Shown: in pieces, positions 36,880-45,773 of the stretch
How positions within the stretch are numbered: the first letter of the stretch is position 1
Layout: each line of letters begins with the position of its first letter
NCBI GenBank assembly: GCA_041391665.1
Contig: JAWKNO010000002.1
Coordinates: 620,001-684,000, forward strand
Length of the DNA: 64,000 nt
From: Bacteroidia bacterium
Lineage (GTDB): Bacteria; Bacteroidota; Bacteroidia; J057
Direction of reading: 5' to 3'
Notes under the pieces: generated by a model
Seen by the model: the letters and a program-made list of their open reading frames with translations, nothing else
The model's database searches: none
What the model was told of the DNA's origin: nothing
Made by a program: the position numbers and the translations under genes

Positions 36880-37449
36880 TTATTGGTTAATCAGTTTTTT
36901 CAGTCCCAAAATTAAATGTTGGAAACTGGGAGACTGATTGTTGTTGATATTCATGTACCTGGGGATTTCTCGCGATGCATGCGACTTACTGAAGTTTTTA
37001 GTGATTCCTTCAAGTTCCTTTGAACCAAACACTATATCAGGATTGCGGTATTTAGCTTTTTTCTCAAATTTGGCAGCTTTAATTTCAGGATAAACTGCCT
37101 CAATAGCCTGGAAATCACCGAGATACCAGTTTTCCAGCTCTCTGCAGGCAATTCTTATAACAACAGGGATGTCTGAATTGCACAGAGCCTGAAGGTCTTT
37201 TTTTAGAATTAGGCAGTCGTTTGAATCCTGATCGTGTACAATGAGAACTTTTACAGGATAAGGATACCGGGGATAAGCCTTCATTTTGATAGGAATAGAT
37301 TTTTTTAGATGACTTTTTCCTTCATGTGGCCGAATGAAACAATTTACATCCAACTGGTAGTCTTCTGGCAAAATTTTTGGCAGGATTTCCCGGAGAAAAA
37401 TTTCCATAGACGACTCTTCAGTCAAAATTTCCAGCACCTGTGAATTCAT
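36880..37449 (-). CDS. DUF4276 protein, TOPRIM-like partner of the ABC-type ATPase
   Basis: The 189-aa protein has the features of DUF4276: an acidic start LTEESSMEIF (E11/E12), a KVLIVHDQDSNDC strand with DxD at 73/75, and RELENWYLGD (E104, E106, W108). This E...DxD layout is that of TOPRIM-type nucleases, as in the OLD family. The gene starts 2 bases after the stop of the ATPase gene, so both form one transcription unit. Nuclease or toxin activity is inferred. One 60-base line in the gene (37201-37260) counts 35% G+C against 53% in a line of the neighbouring VWA gene, hinting at transfer. Confidence 0.78.
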   Translation of the reverse strand: MNSQVLEILTEESSMEIFLREILPKILPEDYQLDVNCFIRPHEGKSHLKKSIPIKMKAYPRYPYPVKVLIVHDQDSNDCLILKKDLQALCNSDIPVVIRIACRELENWYLGDFQAIEAVYPEIKAAKFEKKAKYRNPDIVFGSKELEGITKNFSKSHASREIPRYMNINNNQSPSFQHLILGLKKLINQ

Positions 37450-37451
37450 GT

Positions 37452-38636
37452 TTACCGGGGATTACTTCCTTTAAAATAGTTCTCTTTCCACAAGTAACCC
37501 AGTTTGTCTCCTGCTTCATATAGGGCCACAATCTCGGGATAGTCGGATGCTCTTAATATTCCGGAATACCCATTTTCTTTGACAAGCCAGTAAGTTTCCT
37601 CTGGTTTGGCACTATTTAAGAGGTCTGGTGAATGAGAGGAAACCAAAACCTGCCCACCTTTTTTTGCATATTGCCGGAACTCATCCAATAATTCAGGAAG
37701 AAGACTTGGATATAATTGATTTTCAGGTTCTTCTATGCATAGCAATGGGTGTGGGTTAGGGTCATTTAACAAGATCAGATAGGCAAACATTTTAATGGTT
37801 CCATCTGACACATAGTTTGCAATAAATGGATCTTTAAATGACCCATCCTGGAAGCGAAGGACTATCCTCCCATCAACTGTAGATTCTGCCGTTACATCTT
37901 TTACACCAGGCACACGGTGTTTCATTTTCTCCAAAATATCTTTAAATAGATCTGGGTGATTCTCGAAAATATATTGAGCAACTAATGGCAGATTTTCTCC
38001 GGTAGGGGATAGATGCTCTGCATAGCTTGCTTCTCTGCTGGGGCGGGCTTCTGAAATATGAAAATCAGATACATGCCAGTTCTCAATAAAATTTCTGAAA
38101 GCATTTGCCGCCTTAAACCTTTCAAATTGCCCCAACCCTTTTATCGCCAGGATATCAGGAGACCCCAATTTCTGTTCCTCTCTGTCAAGCTCTTCATCCG
38201 GTTTGTCAAAGTCTTCTTCATTGGTAATTGCGTATCCACTTCCCCTTGAAAAATCGAGAAAATGATAAGGAGATCCATAGGCACCTCTTTTGTATCTTAA
38301 TATTTCCCGCTCAATAATAGGCCTTCCTTTTTCTTCGCCAATTTCTAACCGATAAGTAACAAGACGGTTTTTACCAGCTATTGAAAGCCTGAATTGAAGC
38401 TCTATTTCAATCCAACCCTGCTGCCCTCGTGTAATCACTTCTTTAAATCCCCCCCGTTTTAGTAAAGCCTGCCGGATATTATTTTTTAAAGAATCACTCA
38501 GGAAACCAAATGCATCGAACAGGGTCGTCTTCCCCACACCATTTGCTCCTACAAAAATGGCGAGTTCTGACAGATTATTTATTTCGAGATTTTGAAACGC
38601 TTTAAAGTTTTTGAGTTTTATACTTTCGATTTTCAT
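37452..38636 (-). CDS. ABC/SMC-type AAA ATPase (AAA_21/AAA_15, RecF-like), partner of DUF4276
   Basis: The 394-aa protein starts KIESIKLKNFKAFQNLEI, the usual opening of OLD/RecF-like ATPases. Walker A GANGVGKTT is at 30-38, an ABC-type signature lies in YVSDGTIKMFAYLILL (about 285-300), Walker B LLCIEEPENQLYP (about 308-320) and the switch His in VSSHSPDLLN. No nuclease domain is fused; the downstream DUF4276 protein probably supplies it. The pair recalls split OLD systems and PARIS (AriA/AriB), in which an ABC ATPase holds a TOPRIM effector until a phage trigger. That function is inferred. Confidence 0.85.
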   Translation of the reverse strand: MKIESIKLKNFKAFQNLEINNLSELAIFVGANGVGKTTLFDAFGFLSDSLKNNIRQALLKRGGFKEVITRGQQGWIEIELQFRLSIAGKNRLVTYRLEIGEEKGRPIIEREILRYKRGAYGSPYHFLDFSRGSGYAITNEEDFDKPDEELDREEQKLGSPDILAIKGLGQFERFKAANAFRNFIENWHVSDFHISEARPSREASYAEHLSPTGENLPLVAQYIFENHPDLFKDILEKMKHRVPGVKDVTAESTVDGRIVLRFQDGSFKDPFIANYVSDGTIKMFAYLILLNDPNPHPLLCIEEPENQLYPSLLPELLDEFRQYAKKGGQVLVSSHSPDLLNSAKPEETYWLVKENGYSGILRASDYPEIVALYEAGDKLGYLWKENYFKGSNPR

Positions 38637-38716
38637 AAGCTATCTACGTTTCACCACTTTTCATTTACACGTTCGAATTTTATTCCAATATAGATATTTC
38701 TTCCGAATACGGCAGA

Positions 38717-39319
38717 TCATTTAGATGTTTTGCTGTATTTACTGTAAGCCAGGAACCCTACTACTAAGAGAATATGTATGATTGCACCAGACAGGCCATA
38801 CTTCCATAACAGAGGACTGACTGCCTCCGGCTCCGGTCGGGCATAATCTACCACGTAGATTTTTTCTACCGGCCAGGTTTCCCGAAACACCTCCTTCCGG
38901 AGGGAGTCGGTCATACCGATGATGCTGTTGGCAATTTCGGCTGAATAGCCGGGATCGCCACTGGTGACCGATATTTCGATCGATAAAAGTGCTGTGCGAA
39001 AAACGGCGATATCAACCGCGGAGATATCGCCAAACTTTTTTTTCAACCCGTCTCTTACCCTTTCCGAGCGGAGCAACTGTACCATACGGTCGGAATATAA
39101 CTCAATCCCCAGCCGGGAATTATGTACCAGGGTAACCGTATCCCGAAAAGGCGCAGGGTAAATGATTCCTTTGGCGGTGTAACGCAAAGGCGTAACCACG
39201 GCAAAGGCCAGGCCTAAAAGCAGGCCGGCTGTGCAGGTGATAGCAAGTAGTTTCCACCTGCTTAGAAAAAAAGCATACAGATCCCGCAGGTCTTCGGTTT
39301 CTTCTGCAAATGTCTCCAT
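38717..39319 (-). CDS. Wzz-like chain-length determinant protein
   Basis: The 200-aa protein has two membrane helices (about 22-44 and 172-193) around a periplasmic part, with the Wzz start LRDLYAFFLSRWKLLAITCTAGLLLG and a PEAVSPLLWKYGLSGAI block before the second helix. The Pro-rich turn before TM2 is typical of polysaccharide co-polymerases. It lacks the C-terminal tyrosine kinase. No polysaccharide genes lie adjacent, so the polymer is unknown. Confidence 0.82.
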   Translation of the reverse strand: METFAEETEDLRDLYAFFLSRWKLLAITCTAGLLLGLAFAVVTPLRYTAKGIIYPAPFRDTVTLVHNSRLGIELYSDRMVQLLRSERVRDGLKKKFGDISAVDIAVFRTALLSIEISVTSGDPGYSAEIANSIIGMTDSLRKEVFRETWPVEKIYVVDYARPEPEAVSPLLWKYGLSGAIIHILLVVGFLAYSKYSKTSK

Positions 39320-39377
39320 TCAGATTGCTTTTCCAGATTCAGAGCCCAAAAGATAATCACCCCGGCGGAATAATTCC

Positions 39378-39385
39378 TATATTTG
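39378..39385 (+). promoter_or_regulatory. TAnnTTTG -7 box upstream of the small protein/MBL unit
   Basis: TATATTTG at 39378-39385 matches the Bacteroidota -7 consensus and lies 13 bases before the ATG at 39399. No convincing TTTG -33 box was seen. Confidence 0.4.
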
Positions 39386-39398
39386 TCTCACCAAAACT

Positions 39399-39665
39399 AT
39401 GAGAATATCAAAAACCACACAGGACAAACTCCAGGCCCTGCTCAAAGACCAGGGGTATATTGTGCGCTATGAACGCGGCAATTTTCAGGGAGGGTATTGT
39501 ATAGTCATGGATCAGAAGACGATTATCGTCAACAAATTTCACCCGCTGGAGAGCAAAATAGGTACATTACAGGAGATCATCCGCCAGATAGATGTGGACG
39601 AATCGCTTTTTTCGGATGACCAGAAAAAGCTGTTTAAACAAGTGCTGGCTGGGATAGAAGAATAA
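39399..39665 (+). CDS. Small conserved hypothetical protein
   Basis: The 88-aa protein begins MRISKTTQDKLQALLKDQGYIVRYERGNFQGGYC and ends with an acidic-helix region (DVDESLFSDDQKKLFKQVL). It has no signal peptide or known motif. The stop codon directly abuts the MBL hydrolase start, so the two are cotranscribed and may be translationally coupled. The pairing and the basic/acidic split suggest a small cytosolic partner, but the role is unknown. Confidence 0.75.
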   Translation: MRISKTTQDKLQALLKDQGYIVRYERGNFQGGYCIVMDQKTIIVNKFHPLESKIGTLQEIIRQIDVDESLFSDDQKKLFKQVLAGIEE

Positions 39666-40433
39666 ATGGTTATGAAATTTACCTTTCTTGGTACAGGCAC
39701 ATCTCAGGGGGTTCCGGTTATTGGCTGCAAGTGCGTAGTTTGTCAATCTGACAACCCGCATGACAACCGGCTACGGTCTTCGGGGCTTCTTTCGTCAGAG
39801 ACCACGACACTGGTCTTTGATACGGGGCCGGATTTTAGAGAACAGATGCTCCGGGCAAAGGTTGACCGGCTGGATGCGGTGGTATTCACGCATGCTCACC
39901 GCGACCACGTCGCCGGGCTGGATGATGTGCGGTCCTACAATTTTCTTCAGAATATGGACATGCCGGTATATGCTGATGCTGGGACGATCGGACATTTGAA
40001 GCGGGAATTTTATTATATTTTTGAAAACAGTACCTATCCCGGAGTGCCGAGGTTGATCATGAATCAAGTGGAGACAAAGCCATTTATGGTGGGGGATATT
40101 CCTCTGACACCTATTCCTGTCAAACACGGGAAAATGGATGTGCTGGGTTTTCGTACGGGGCCATTTGCCTATATTACTGACGCCAGTTTTATTCCCGAAA
40201 CGTCGATGGCCCTGCTCGAAGGAGTAGAGTATTTAGTGTTAAATGCCTTGCGGATAGAACCCCATCATTCACATTTTCACCTCGCAGGCGCGCTGGAAAT
40301 AGTAAAAAAATTGGCGCCAAAGCGGTCATATTTTATTCATGTAAGTCATCTGATGGGAGTAGAAAAAGATATCATTTCCTTAATGCCGGAAGGCGTGGAA
40401 CTCGCGTATGACGGGCAGGTCATCAGCTGGTAA
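39666..40433 (+). CDS. MBL-fold metal-dependent hydrolase (PhnP-like)
   Basis: The 255-aa protein shows the metallo-beta-lactamase signature THAHRDHVAGLDDVR (about 77-91), preceded by LGTGTSQGVPVIGCKCVVC, which matches PhnP-type phosphodiesterases, and followed by VKHGKMDVLGF, FAYITDASFIP and IEPHHSHFHL. It would bind two metal ions and cut a phosphodiester or similar bond. There is no phn gene nearby, so the name is by similarity only. ATG at 39666 or two codons later are both possible. Confidence 0.88.
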   Translation: MVMKFTFLGTGTSQGVPVIGCKCVVCQSDNPHDNRLRSSGLLSSETTTLVFDTGPDFREQMLRAKVDRLDAVVFTHAHRDHVAGLDDVRSYNFLQNMDMPVYADAGTIGHLKREFYYIFENSTYPGVPRLIMNQVETKPFMVGDIPLTPIPVKHGKMDVLGFRTGPFAYITDASFIPETSMALLEGVEYLVLNALRIEPHHSHFHLAGALEIVKKLAPKRSYFIHVSHLMGVEKDIISLMPEGVELAYDGQVISW

Positions 40434-40491
40434 CGGGAAATTTTCACAATTTATTAATCATATGGCAGGAGAACAATCCCTTTGAAAACCC

Positions 40492-40499
40492 TATATTTG
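40492..40499 (+). promoter_or_regulatory. TAnnTTTG -7 box upstream of the LTD protein
   Basis: TATATTTG lies at 40492-40499, 27 bases before the ATG at 40527, and matches the Bacteroidota -7 box. The expected TTTG about 19-20 bases earlier was not seen. Confidence 0.4.
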
Positions 40500-40526
40500 T
40501 CCTAAAATTACCAAAACCTAAAACCC

Positions 40527-43500
40527 ATGACCAAAAAAAGTACTTTTCTTTTCGTGTTGGGGTTGGTTTTTGGAGCCTACACTTCATTCGGCCAGTGTTC
40601 GGATATCTTTTTCTCCGAATACATCGAAGGCAGTGGAAACAATAAGGCTCTGGAAATTTACAACCCTTCTGATACTGCCGTTAATCTCGCCAATTATGAA
40701 ATATACCGTTTCAATAATGGCGCAGTTGTTCTCTCCGATTCGCTGACGATCCCGCACATGCTTGCCCCAGGCGAAGTGTATGTCATTGGTAATGCCAGCG
40801 CAGATCCGTTGATTCTTGCGCAGAGTGACACAACTCATTCAATGACTTTTTACAATGGCGATGATGTTGTAATGATCGTCAATCATACAACCGGTGACAC
40901 CGTGGATGTGATCGGCCAACTCGGCGTGGATCCTGGCACCAACTGGCCCGTAGGTACAGGTGCAACGAGTGAATTTACGCTCGTGCGGATGATGTCGGTC
41001 AACGAAGGTACCAAAGACTGGAATGTTGGTGCTACCCAGTGGGATGTGTTTCCACAAAATACTTTTGATTCCCTGGGCGCTCATACCATGACTCCTTGTT
41101 CTTCTGTTACCCCCGGAAGTGGTTGTACCACCGATATCTTCTTCTCGGAGTATATTGAAGGAAGCGGAAACAATAAAGCCGTGGAAATTTATAATCCATC
41201 TGACACGGTCGTAAACCTCGGCGTTTACAAGTTTTACCGGTTTAATAATGGATCGGTTATCGCATCTGACTCCCTGTTTATTAATCATACTCTCGCTCCC
41301 GGCGAAGTCTATGTAGTTGGAAATGCCAGCGGGGATCCCCTGATCCTGGCACAAAGTGATACCACACATTCGCTTACCTTCTACAATGGAGACGATGTGT
41401 TGTTGATCCTCAATACGGTTACCGGTGATACCACCGATGTGATCGGTCAACTGGGGGTTGATCCTGGCACCAACTGGCCGGTAGGTACAGGCGCAACGAG
41501 TGAGTATACGCTCGTTCGTATGGCTTCCATCAACGCCGGTATCAATGACTGGACGATTGGCGCTACGCAGTGGGAGGTATTTCCGCAGAACTATTTTGAT
41601 TCTCTGGGAGCACATACCATGACTCCCTGTTCTTCGGTCAACCCTGGCAATGACAGCACAGGTTGTACTACTGATATTTTCTTCTCCGAGTATATCGAAG
41701 GAAGCAGCAACAATAAGGCGGTAGAAATCTTCAACCCATCTGATTCCGTTGTTGACCTTACCAACTATACGATTTATCGTTATGGAAATGGTTCTCCTAC
41801 TCCTACCGATACATTTGAACTTTCAGGTACACTGGCTCCGGGTGCAGTTCATATTTCTGCCAATAATGCGGCAGACCCGGCGATTCTTGCCGTTGCCGAC
41901 GATTCGATCGGCTTCCCTGGTGTGATCACTTTCAACGGAGATGATGCCATGGCCATTCTCAATGAGTCGACAGGTCTTTTGATCGATGTTATTGGTGAAA
42001 TTGGAAATGACCCGGGCACCAACTGGCCTGTAGGCGCAGGTGCCACCAGCGAATTTACTCTCGTGCGTATGCCTTCTATCCATGAAGGAACCACCGACTG
42101 GGCGATTGGTGCTACGCAGTGGCTGGTATTCCCACAGAATACTTTCGACAGCCTCGGTTCTCACTATATGATCCCATGTAATGCGCCGGTTCCCGATTCA
42201 CCTTCTGTATCTTTTGCCCCAACTGCTGCCAATGTAAGCGAAGGTGCAGGTACTGCGGCATTTGACGTAGTGATTGCCAACGGTGGCGCTGATACGGTAG
42301 CGGTTCAGGTTGTTTTTGATGCCATTGCTTCAACGGCTACCCTGGGAGTTGACTTCACATGGAGCGATACTACGATCGTTTTCCCTGCCAATGCAACCAG
42401 CCCGATATCACTGAGTGTAGCACTGATTGATGATGCTGATGTAGAATCAGATGAAACCATTGTTGTAAACCTGATCAACCCAACCAATGGTTCGTTGATC
42501 GGTGCAGGTACCTTTACGCTCACGATCAATGACAATGACTATATCGAATATCCGATCGGCCTTGTTACAGCTGATGCTGATGGCGACGGACAGACCGACT
42601 CCCTTGGTGTAAAATGCCAGGTTCGCGGAATTGTCCACGGTATTGACCTTCAGGGTGGTACAATTCCCTCCGTTCTGTTCACCATGATTGATTCTACCGG
42701 TGGTATTGCGGTCTTCAGTGGAAATAACTTTGGTTATGTCGTTACTGAAGGTGATGAGGTCATTGTCCAGGGCGTAGTTGGTTCATTCAACGGACTGGCA
42801 GAATTTACCCCTCCCGATAATATCATCCTCGTTTCTCAGGGCAATCCTACCGTTACACCCATGGTCGTAACAACCCTGGATGAAATCTCCGAAAACGAAC
42901 TTGTTACGATAGAATGTTTAACCATGGTTGATCCTTCGCAGTGGCCTTCGACAGTTGGTGGCAGCGTCAATATCAATATGACCAATGGGGTAGATACATT
43001 TGTGGTTCGCATCGACAGCGACGTGGATATCAATGGTTCACCTGCACCTGTCGGCAAATGGCTGTCAGTAACCGGTCTGGGCGGTCAGTTTGACCCCTCT
43101 TATCCTTACAATGATGGCTATCAGCTTCTCCCGAGATACATTGCTGATATCGTAGAAAATCCGGACCCTGTAGTTGGTTTTGATGAGTCCGCCATTTCTG
43201 TAGACGAATCAGCAGGTAATGTAAATATTTCCCTTTCCCAGGCTGATGGAAACCCTGATACGACAGAAATAACAGTTGCGGTAGCTGCCAGCTCAACAGC
43301 GACAGAAGGAACCGACTTTACCCTTTCCGGTACTTCCGTCTCACTGACCGGTTGTGGTGCAGATACAGCTGCTCTGGTAGTAACAATTGTGGATGATACC
43401 GATGTGGAGGGAACAGAAACGATTGTTCTGACCATCACTACGGTTACCAACAATGCGATGGTTTCTACCGACACCGTTGTGATCACAATTTCTGAAACAG

Positions 43501-43754
43501 ACGGGATCGCAGACCTGCTGCCTTCCGGAGCGATTCGTTTGTTCCCCAACCCATCCAAAGATGTAATTTTCTGGAATTCAGATTACCGGATTGAAAATAT
43601 GGTCATCACTAACCTGCTCGGTCAGGAAGTGGTGAACAAAGTAAATCCAGCAGTAACGGGTTCTATGGAAATTTCTAATTTGCCTGAGGGTGTTTATATC
43701 ATTCGTATGCAGACCACTAAAGGGTTGTGGATGCAGAAGTGGATGAAAAAATAA
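40527..43754 (+). CDS. Triple lamin-tail-domain, Calx-beta T9SS-secreted protein
   Basis: The 1075-aa protein has a signal peptide (about 1-22), then three lamin-tail (LTD) modules of about 180 aa that each begin C..DIFFSEYIEGS.NNKA.EI.NPSD (about 24, 200 and 380). Two Calx-beta-like modules (about 560-670 and 885-990) flank an OB/DUF5689-like segment with CLTMVDPSQWPS. The end, IRLFPNPSKDVI...ENMVITNLLGQEVV...LPEGVYIIRMQTTKGLWMQKWMKK, is a type A T9SS sorting domain. It is probably a surface or extracellular calcium-binding protein. The triplication is also visible as near-identical DNA blocks about 540 bases apart. Confidence 0.9.
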   Translation: MTKKSTFLFVLGLVFGAYTSFGQCSDIFFSEYIEGSGNNKALEIYNPSDTAVNLANYEIYRFNNGAVVLSDSLTIPHMLAPGEVYVIGNASADPLILAQSDTTHSMTFYNGDDVVMIVNHTTGDTVDVIGQLGVDPGTNWPVGTGATSEFTLVRMMSVNEGTKDWNVGATQWDVFPQNTFDSLGAHTMTPCSSVTPGSGCTTDIFFSEYIEGSGNNKAVEIYNPSDTVVNLGVYKFYRFNNGSVIASDSLFINHTLAPGEVYVVGNASGDPLILAQSDTTHSLTFYNGDDVLLILNTVTGDTTDVIGQLGVDPGTNWPVGTGATSEYTLVRMASINAGINDWTIGATQWEVFPQNYFDSLGAHTMTPCSSVNPGNDSTGCTTDIFFSEYIEGSSNNKAVEIFNPSDSVVDLTNYTIYRYGNGSPTPTDTFELSGTLAPGAVHISANNAADPAILAVADDSIGFPGVITFNGDDAMAILNESTGLLIDVIGEIGNDPGTNWPVGAGATSEFTLVRMPSIHEGTTDWAIGATQWLVFPQNTFDSLGSHYMIPCNAPVPDSPSVSFAPTAANVSEGAGTAAFDVVIANGGADTVAVQVVFDAIASTATLGVDFTWSDTTIVFPANATSPISLSVALIDDADVESDETIVVNLINPTNGSLIGAGTFTLTINDNDYIEYPIGLVTADADGDGQTDSLGVKCQVRGIVHGIDLQGGTIPSVLFTMIDSTGGIAVFSGNNFGYVVTEGDEVIVQGVVGSFNGLAEFTPPDNIILVSQGNPTVTPMVVTTLDEISENELVTIECLTMVDPSQWPSTVGGSVNINMTNGVDTFVVRIDSDVDINGSPAPVGKWLSVTGLGGQFDPSYPYNDGYQLLPRYIADIVENPDPVVGFDESAISVDESAGNVNISLSQADGNPDTTEITVAVAASSTATEGTDFTLSGTSVSLTGCGADTAALVVTIVDDTDVEGTETIVLTITTVTNNAMVSTDTVVITISETDGIADLLPSGAIRLFPNPSKDVIFWNSDYRIENMVITNLLGQEVVNKVNPAVTGSMEISNLPEGVYIIRMQTTKGLWMQKWMKK

Positions 43755-43780
43755 TCAGATAATAATCTATCCGGCTTAAC

Positions 43781-43836
43781 AACCGGGATGATAAAGGTGA
43801 GGAAACTGACCTTTGTCATCCCGGTTTATTTTTTTA
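43781..43836 (+). terminator. Intrinsic terminator
   Basis: An 18-bp stem (43781-43798 with 43809-43826) closes a 10-base loop and is followed by a T-rich run. It follows the LTD protein stop by 27 bases and lies just ahead of the sigma-module promoter word. Confidence 0.88.
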
Positions 43837-43855
43837 TTGAGTTATTTTATTTTTT

Positions 43856-43889
43856 CGGGCAACCATTTCCGGAAATCGCCCGTCCCGGT
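43856..43889 (+). promoter_or_regulatory. Bipartite ECF-type promoter word upstream of sigma gene
   Basis: CGGGCAACC (43856-43864) and CGTCCCGGT (43881-43889) are separated by 16 bases. The identical two words with the same 16-base spacing recur at 45774-45807 before the cytochrome gene, while the spacer is different. Spacing and a CGTC-like -10 fit an ECF sigma promoter. Direct recognition by the encoded sigma factor is inferred. Transcription would begin almost at the coding start. Confidence 0.6.
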
Positions 43890-43897
43890 AAAAACAA

Positions 43898-44477
43898 ATG
43901 AATAACATTGGGGAAAACCAGTCCTGAGAACAATCTGAAACAACTGGTTGACGAATGTCGAAAGGGGAAAATAGACAGCCAGAAAGAGTTGTATAAACAA
44001 TTCTATGGGTATGCTATAGGTGTATGTTTACGTTATTCTCAAAATCGGGAAGAGGCAAAAGAGATTGTAAATGATGGTTTTTTAAAGGTTTTCGCTTATA
44101 TCAGGGATCAGCGGGAAGGGAGTTCTTTTAAAAGTTGGCTCAGGAAAATAATGATTCATGCTTCGATTGATTTTTTTCGCCGCAATGAAAAATATCAGGA
44201 TCAGTGTGAAATTTCTCCTTTTGTGAAAGAAGTATCTGTTCCGGATAGTCACTCCGTATTGTCAGAACAAGAAATACTTCGCCTGGTGCAACTCCTTCCG
44301 CCTGCCTACAGAATGTCCTTTAACCTCTACGCAATTGAAGGATATAAGCACCATGAGATTGCCGAAATGTTGGGTATAACCGTGGGGACTTCCAAATCAA
44401 ATCTTGCCAAAGCCCGAAATAAACTGAAAGAAATGCTCTATGCGATAGACAGAGACAGATTCGAAAAATATGGATGA
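43898..44477 (+). CDS. ECF-type RNA polymerase sigma factor, uncertain start
   Basis: The sigma factor has region 2 (ELYKQFYGYAIGVCLRYSQNREEAKEIVNDGFLKVF), RKIMIHASIDFFRR and region 4 (LPPAYRMSFNLYAIEGYKHHEIAEMLGITVGTSKSNLAKARNKL), so it is a complete group-4 factor. The conserved frame opens at a TTG at 43908, giving 189 aa. An ATG at 43898 reads into it only if one G is removed from GGGG (43910-43913), then giving MNNIGKTSPENNLKQL, which looks more natural. The start is therefore either TTG 43908 or ATG 43898 with a frame error. It overlaps the next gene by 8 bases. Confidence 0.88.
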
Positions 44478-45765
44478 CAATCAACTCGACAGGTTTTTCC
44501 GTGATAATATTGGAGAATGGGAGGAGACGCGGTTTGACGAGTCTGCCTGGGAGGCGATTGTTCCTGCTATACAAACATTGACGCCCCGACCTGCCTGGTT
44601 TCGGTTTTGGGGGAACTGGCTGGGTGCTGGCGGGGCTGTCATTCTTTTAACTTTGCTGGGAGGTATGGGCTACCTCTTGTATGTTCAAAATCAGCAACTG
44701 GAGTCTATCAACACCAAACTTGCAGCCTTTGAGTCAGGTAAAGTTCAACCTCAGATATTGACAGATACCCTTTGGTGTGAAAATATTATTCGCGACACCC
44801 TGTGGGTTCCGCTAGCTCAGGTGGTTGATCCCCGCCGTTACCCCTACACTTCTCCTCCATATTCTCAGGCTGCGACCTCCGGTTTTTCCCCGCATACCTC
44901 CCCGGAATCGCCTGTGGCCGCAAATGTTATTCCCATTGAGCTTCCTGACGGAAGCCAGCATTTGCTTATTCCGATTGCAGATGCTGATTCTTTGCCGGAA
45001 CCAGGTGCTGAGATGACCGTGGTGTTTGTGGCGCCAAAGCATGAATCAGCTGGCTCAGATAGTATTTCCCATGAGGAGGTTTTATCGGAGGCGGTTGCCG
45101 GGAACTCCGCTAACCCCATAAAGAAAAAATTGGTTATGCCTGACGTCACAATCCGCGGGATCAGGGTTAAATCTTATATTGGCACGCAGGGTGGGTTGAT
45201 CAAAGGTGGAGAGGCCGGGGCTGCCGTGTCTGGGGCTATTGAAGGTGAGTTTGTGCTTAATCCTCACTGGTCGTTGATCGTGCAAACAAGTGTTTCGGGG
45301 ATGAGTTATGAAATGGCTGTCAACATTCGCCAACCTGATTTTGATGATCTTGTAGGAATGCTTCCTCAGTTACCTTCGATAGATGATCTCCAAAAACTAC
45401 ACGAAGTGAAAATGCATGGCAACTGGATCATGGTACCTGTCAGCGTAAAATATACCTTCCTGCCTGATCGGCATATCCAACCCTACCTTCGCGGCGGTGT
45501 ACTGGGTTATAAAGTCCTGAATCAGGACTTTATGTATGAATTAAAAGACAACGGCGTGGAGGAGAAGCGATTTGTTTCTATCAATCAGGTGCCGTGGACC
45601 TGGAATAGTTTCCAGGGTGCTGTTGGCGGACAGATGTTTTTCGGCAAACACTGGATGGGACTTGCAGAGATTACGGTTTCTCCCGGTTTTTCAGGTCAGG
45701 GAATCGAAAAAAGACGTTTCCATCTGGTCGGTACAAACCTGGGTGTAGGTTATGTGATAAAATAA
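44470..45765 (+). CDS. Predicted anti-sigma protein with one TM helix and C-terminal barrel-like domain
   Basis: The 431-aa protein has an acidic N-terminus (MDDNQLDRFFRDNIGEWEET...), then a single membrane helix (about 51-72). The next 100 residues are Pro/Ser/Thr-rich. The C-terminal 200 residues have alternating strand patterns like a PorT-type outer-membrane barrel (NPHWSLIVQTSVSG, WIMVPVSVKYTFLPDRHIQPYLRGGVLGY, HLVGTNLGVGYVIK). Overlap with the sigma gene strongly supports an anti-sigma role. A protein bridging both membranes would be unusual; the barrel could instead fold as a periplasmic beta domain. Confidence 0.7.
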   Translation: MDDNQLDRFFRDNIGEWEETRFDESAWEAIVPAIQTLTPRPAWFRFWGNWLGAGGAVILLTLLGGMGYLLYVQNQQLESINTKLAAFESGKVQPQILTDTLWCENIIRDTLWVPLAQVVDPRRYPYTSPPYSQAATSGFSPHTSPESPVAANVIPIELPDGSQHLLIPIADADSLPEPGAEMTVVFVAPKHESAGSDSISHEEVLSEAVAGNSANPIKKKLVMPDVTIRGIRVKSYIGTQGGLIKGGEAGAAVSGAIEGEFVLNPHWSLIVQTSVSGMSYEMAVNIRQPDFDDLVGMLPQLPSIDDLQKLHEVKMHGNWIMVPVSVKYTFLPDRHIQPYLRGGVLGYKVLNQDFMYELKDNGVEEKRFVSINQVPWTWNSFQGAVGGQMFFGKHWMGLAEITVSPGFSGQGIEKRRFHLVGTNLGVGYVIK

Positions 45766-45773
45766 TTTTATTC

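Noticed and set aside
36880..38636. Naming the ATPase/DUF4276 pair as PARIS (ariAB)
   Set aside because: AriB belongs to a different family (DUF4435) and no phage trigger or sequence match can be shown here.
40839..41615. Open frame of 258 codons opposite the LTD repeats
   Set aside because: It repeats because the sense repeats do, and is a shadow of them.
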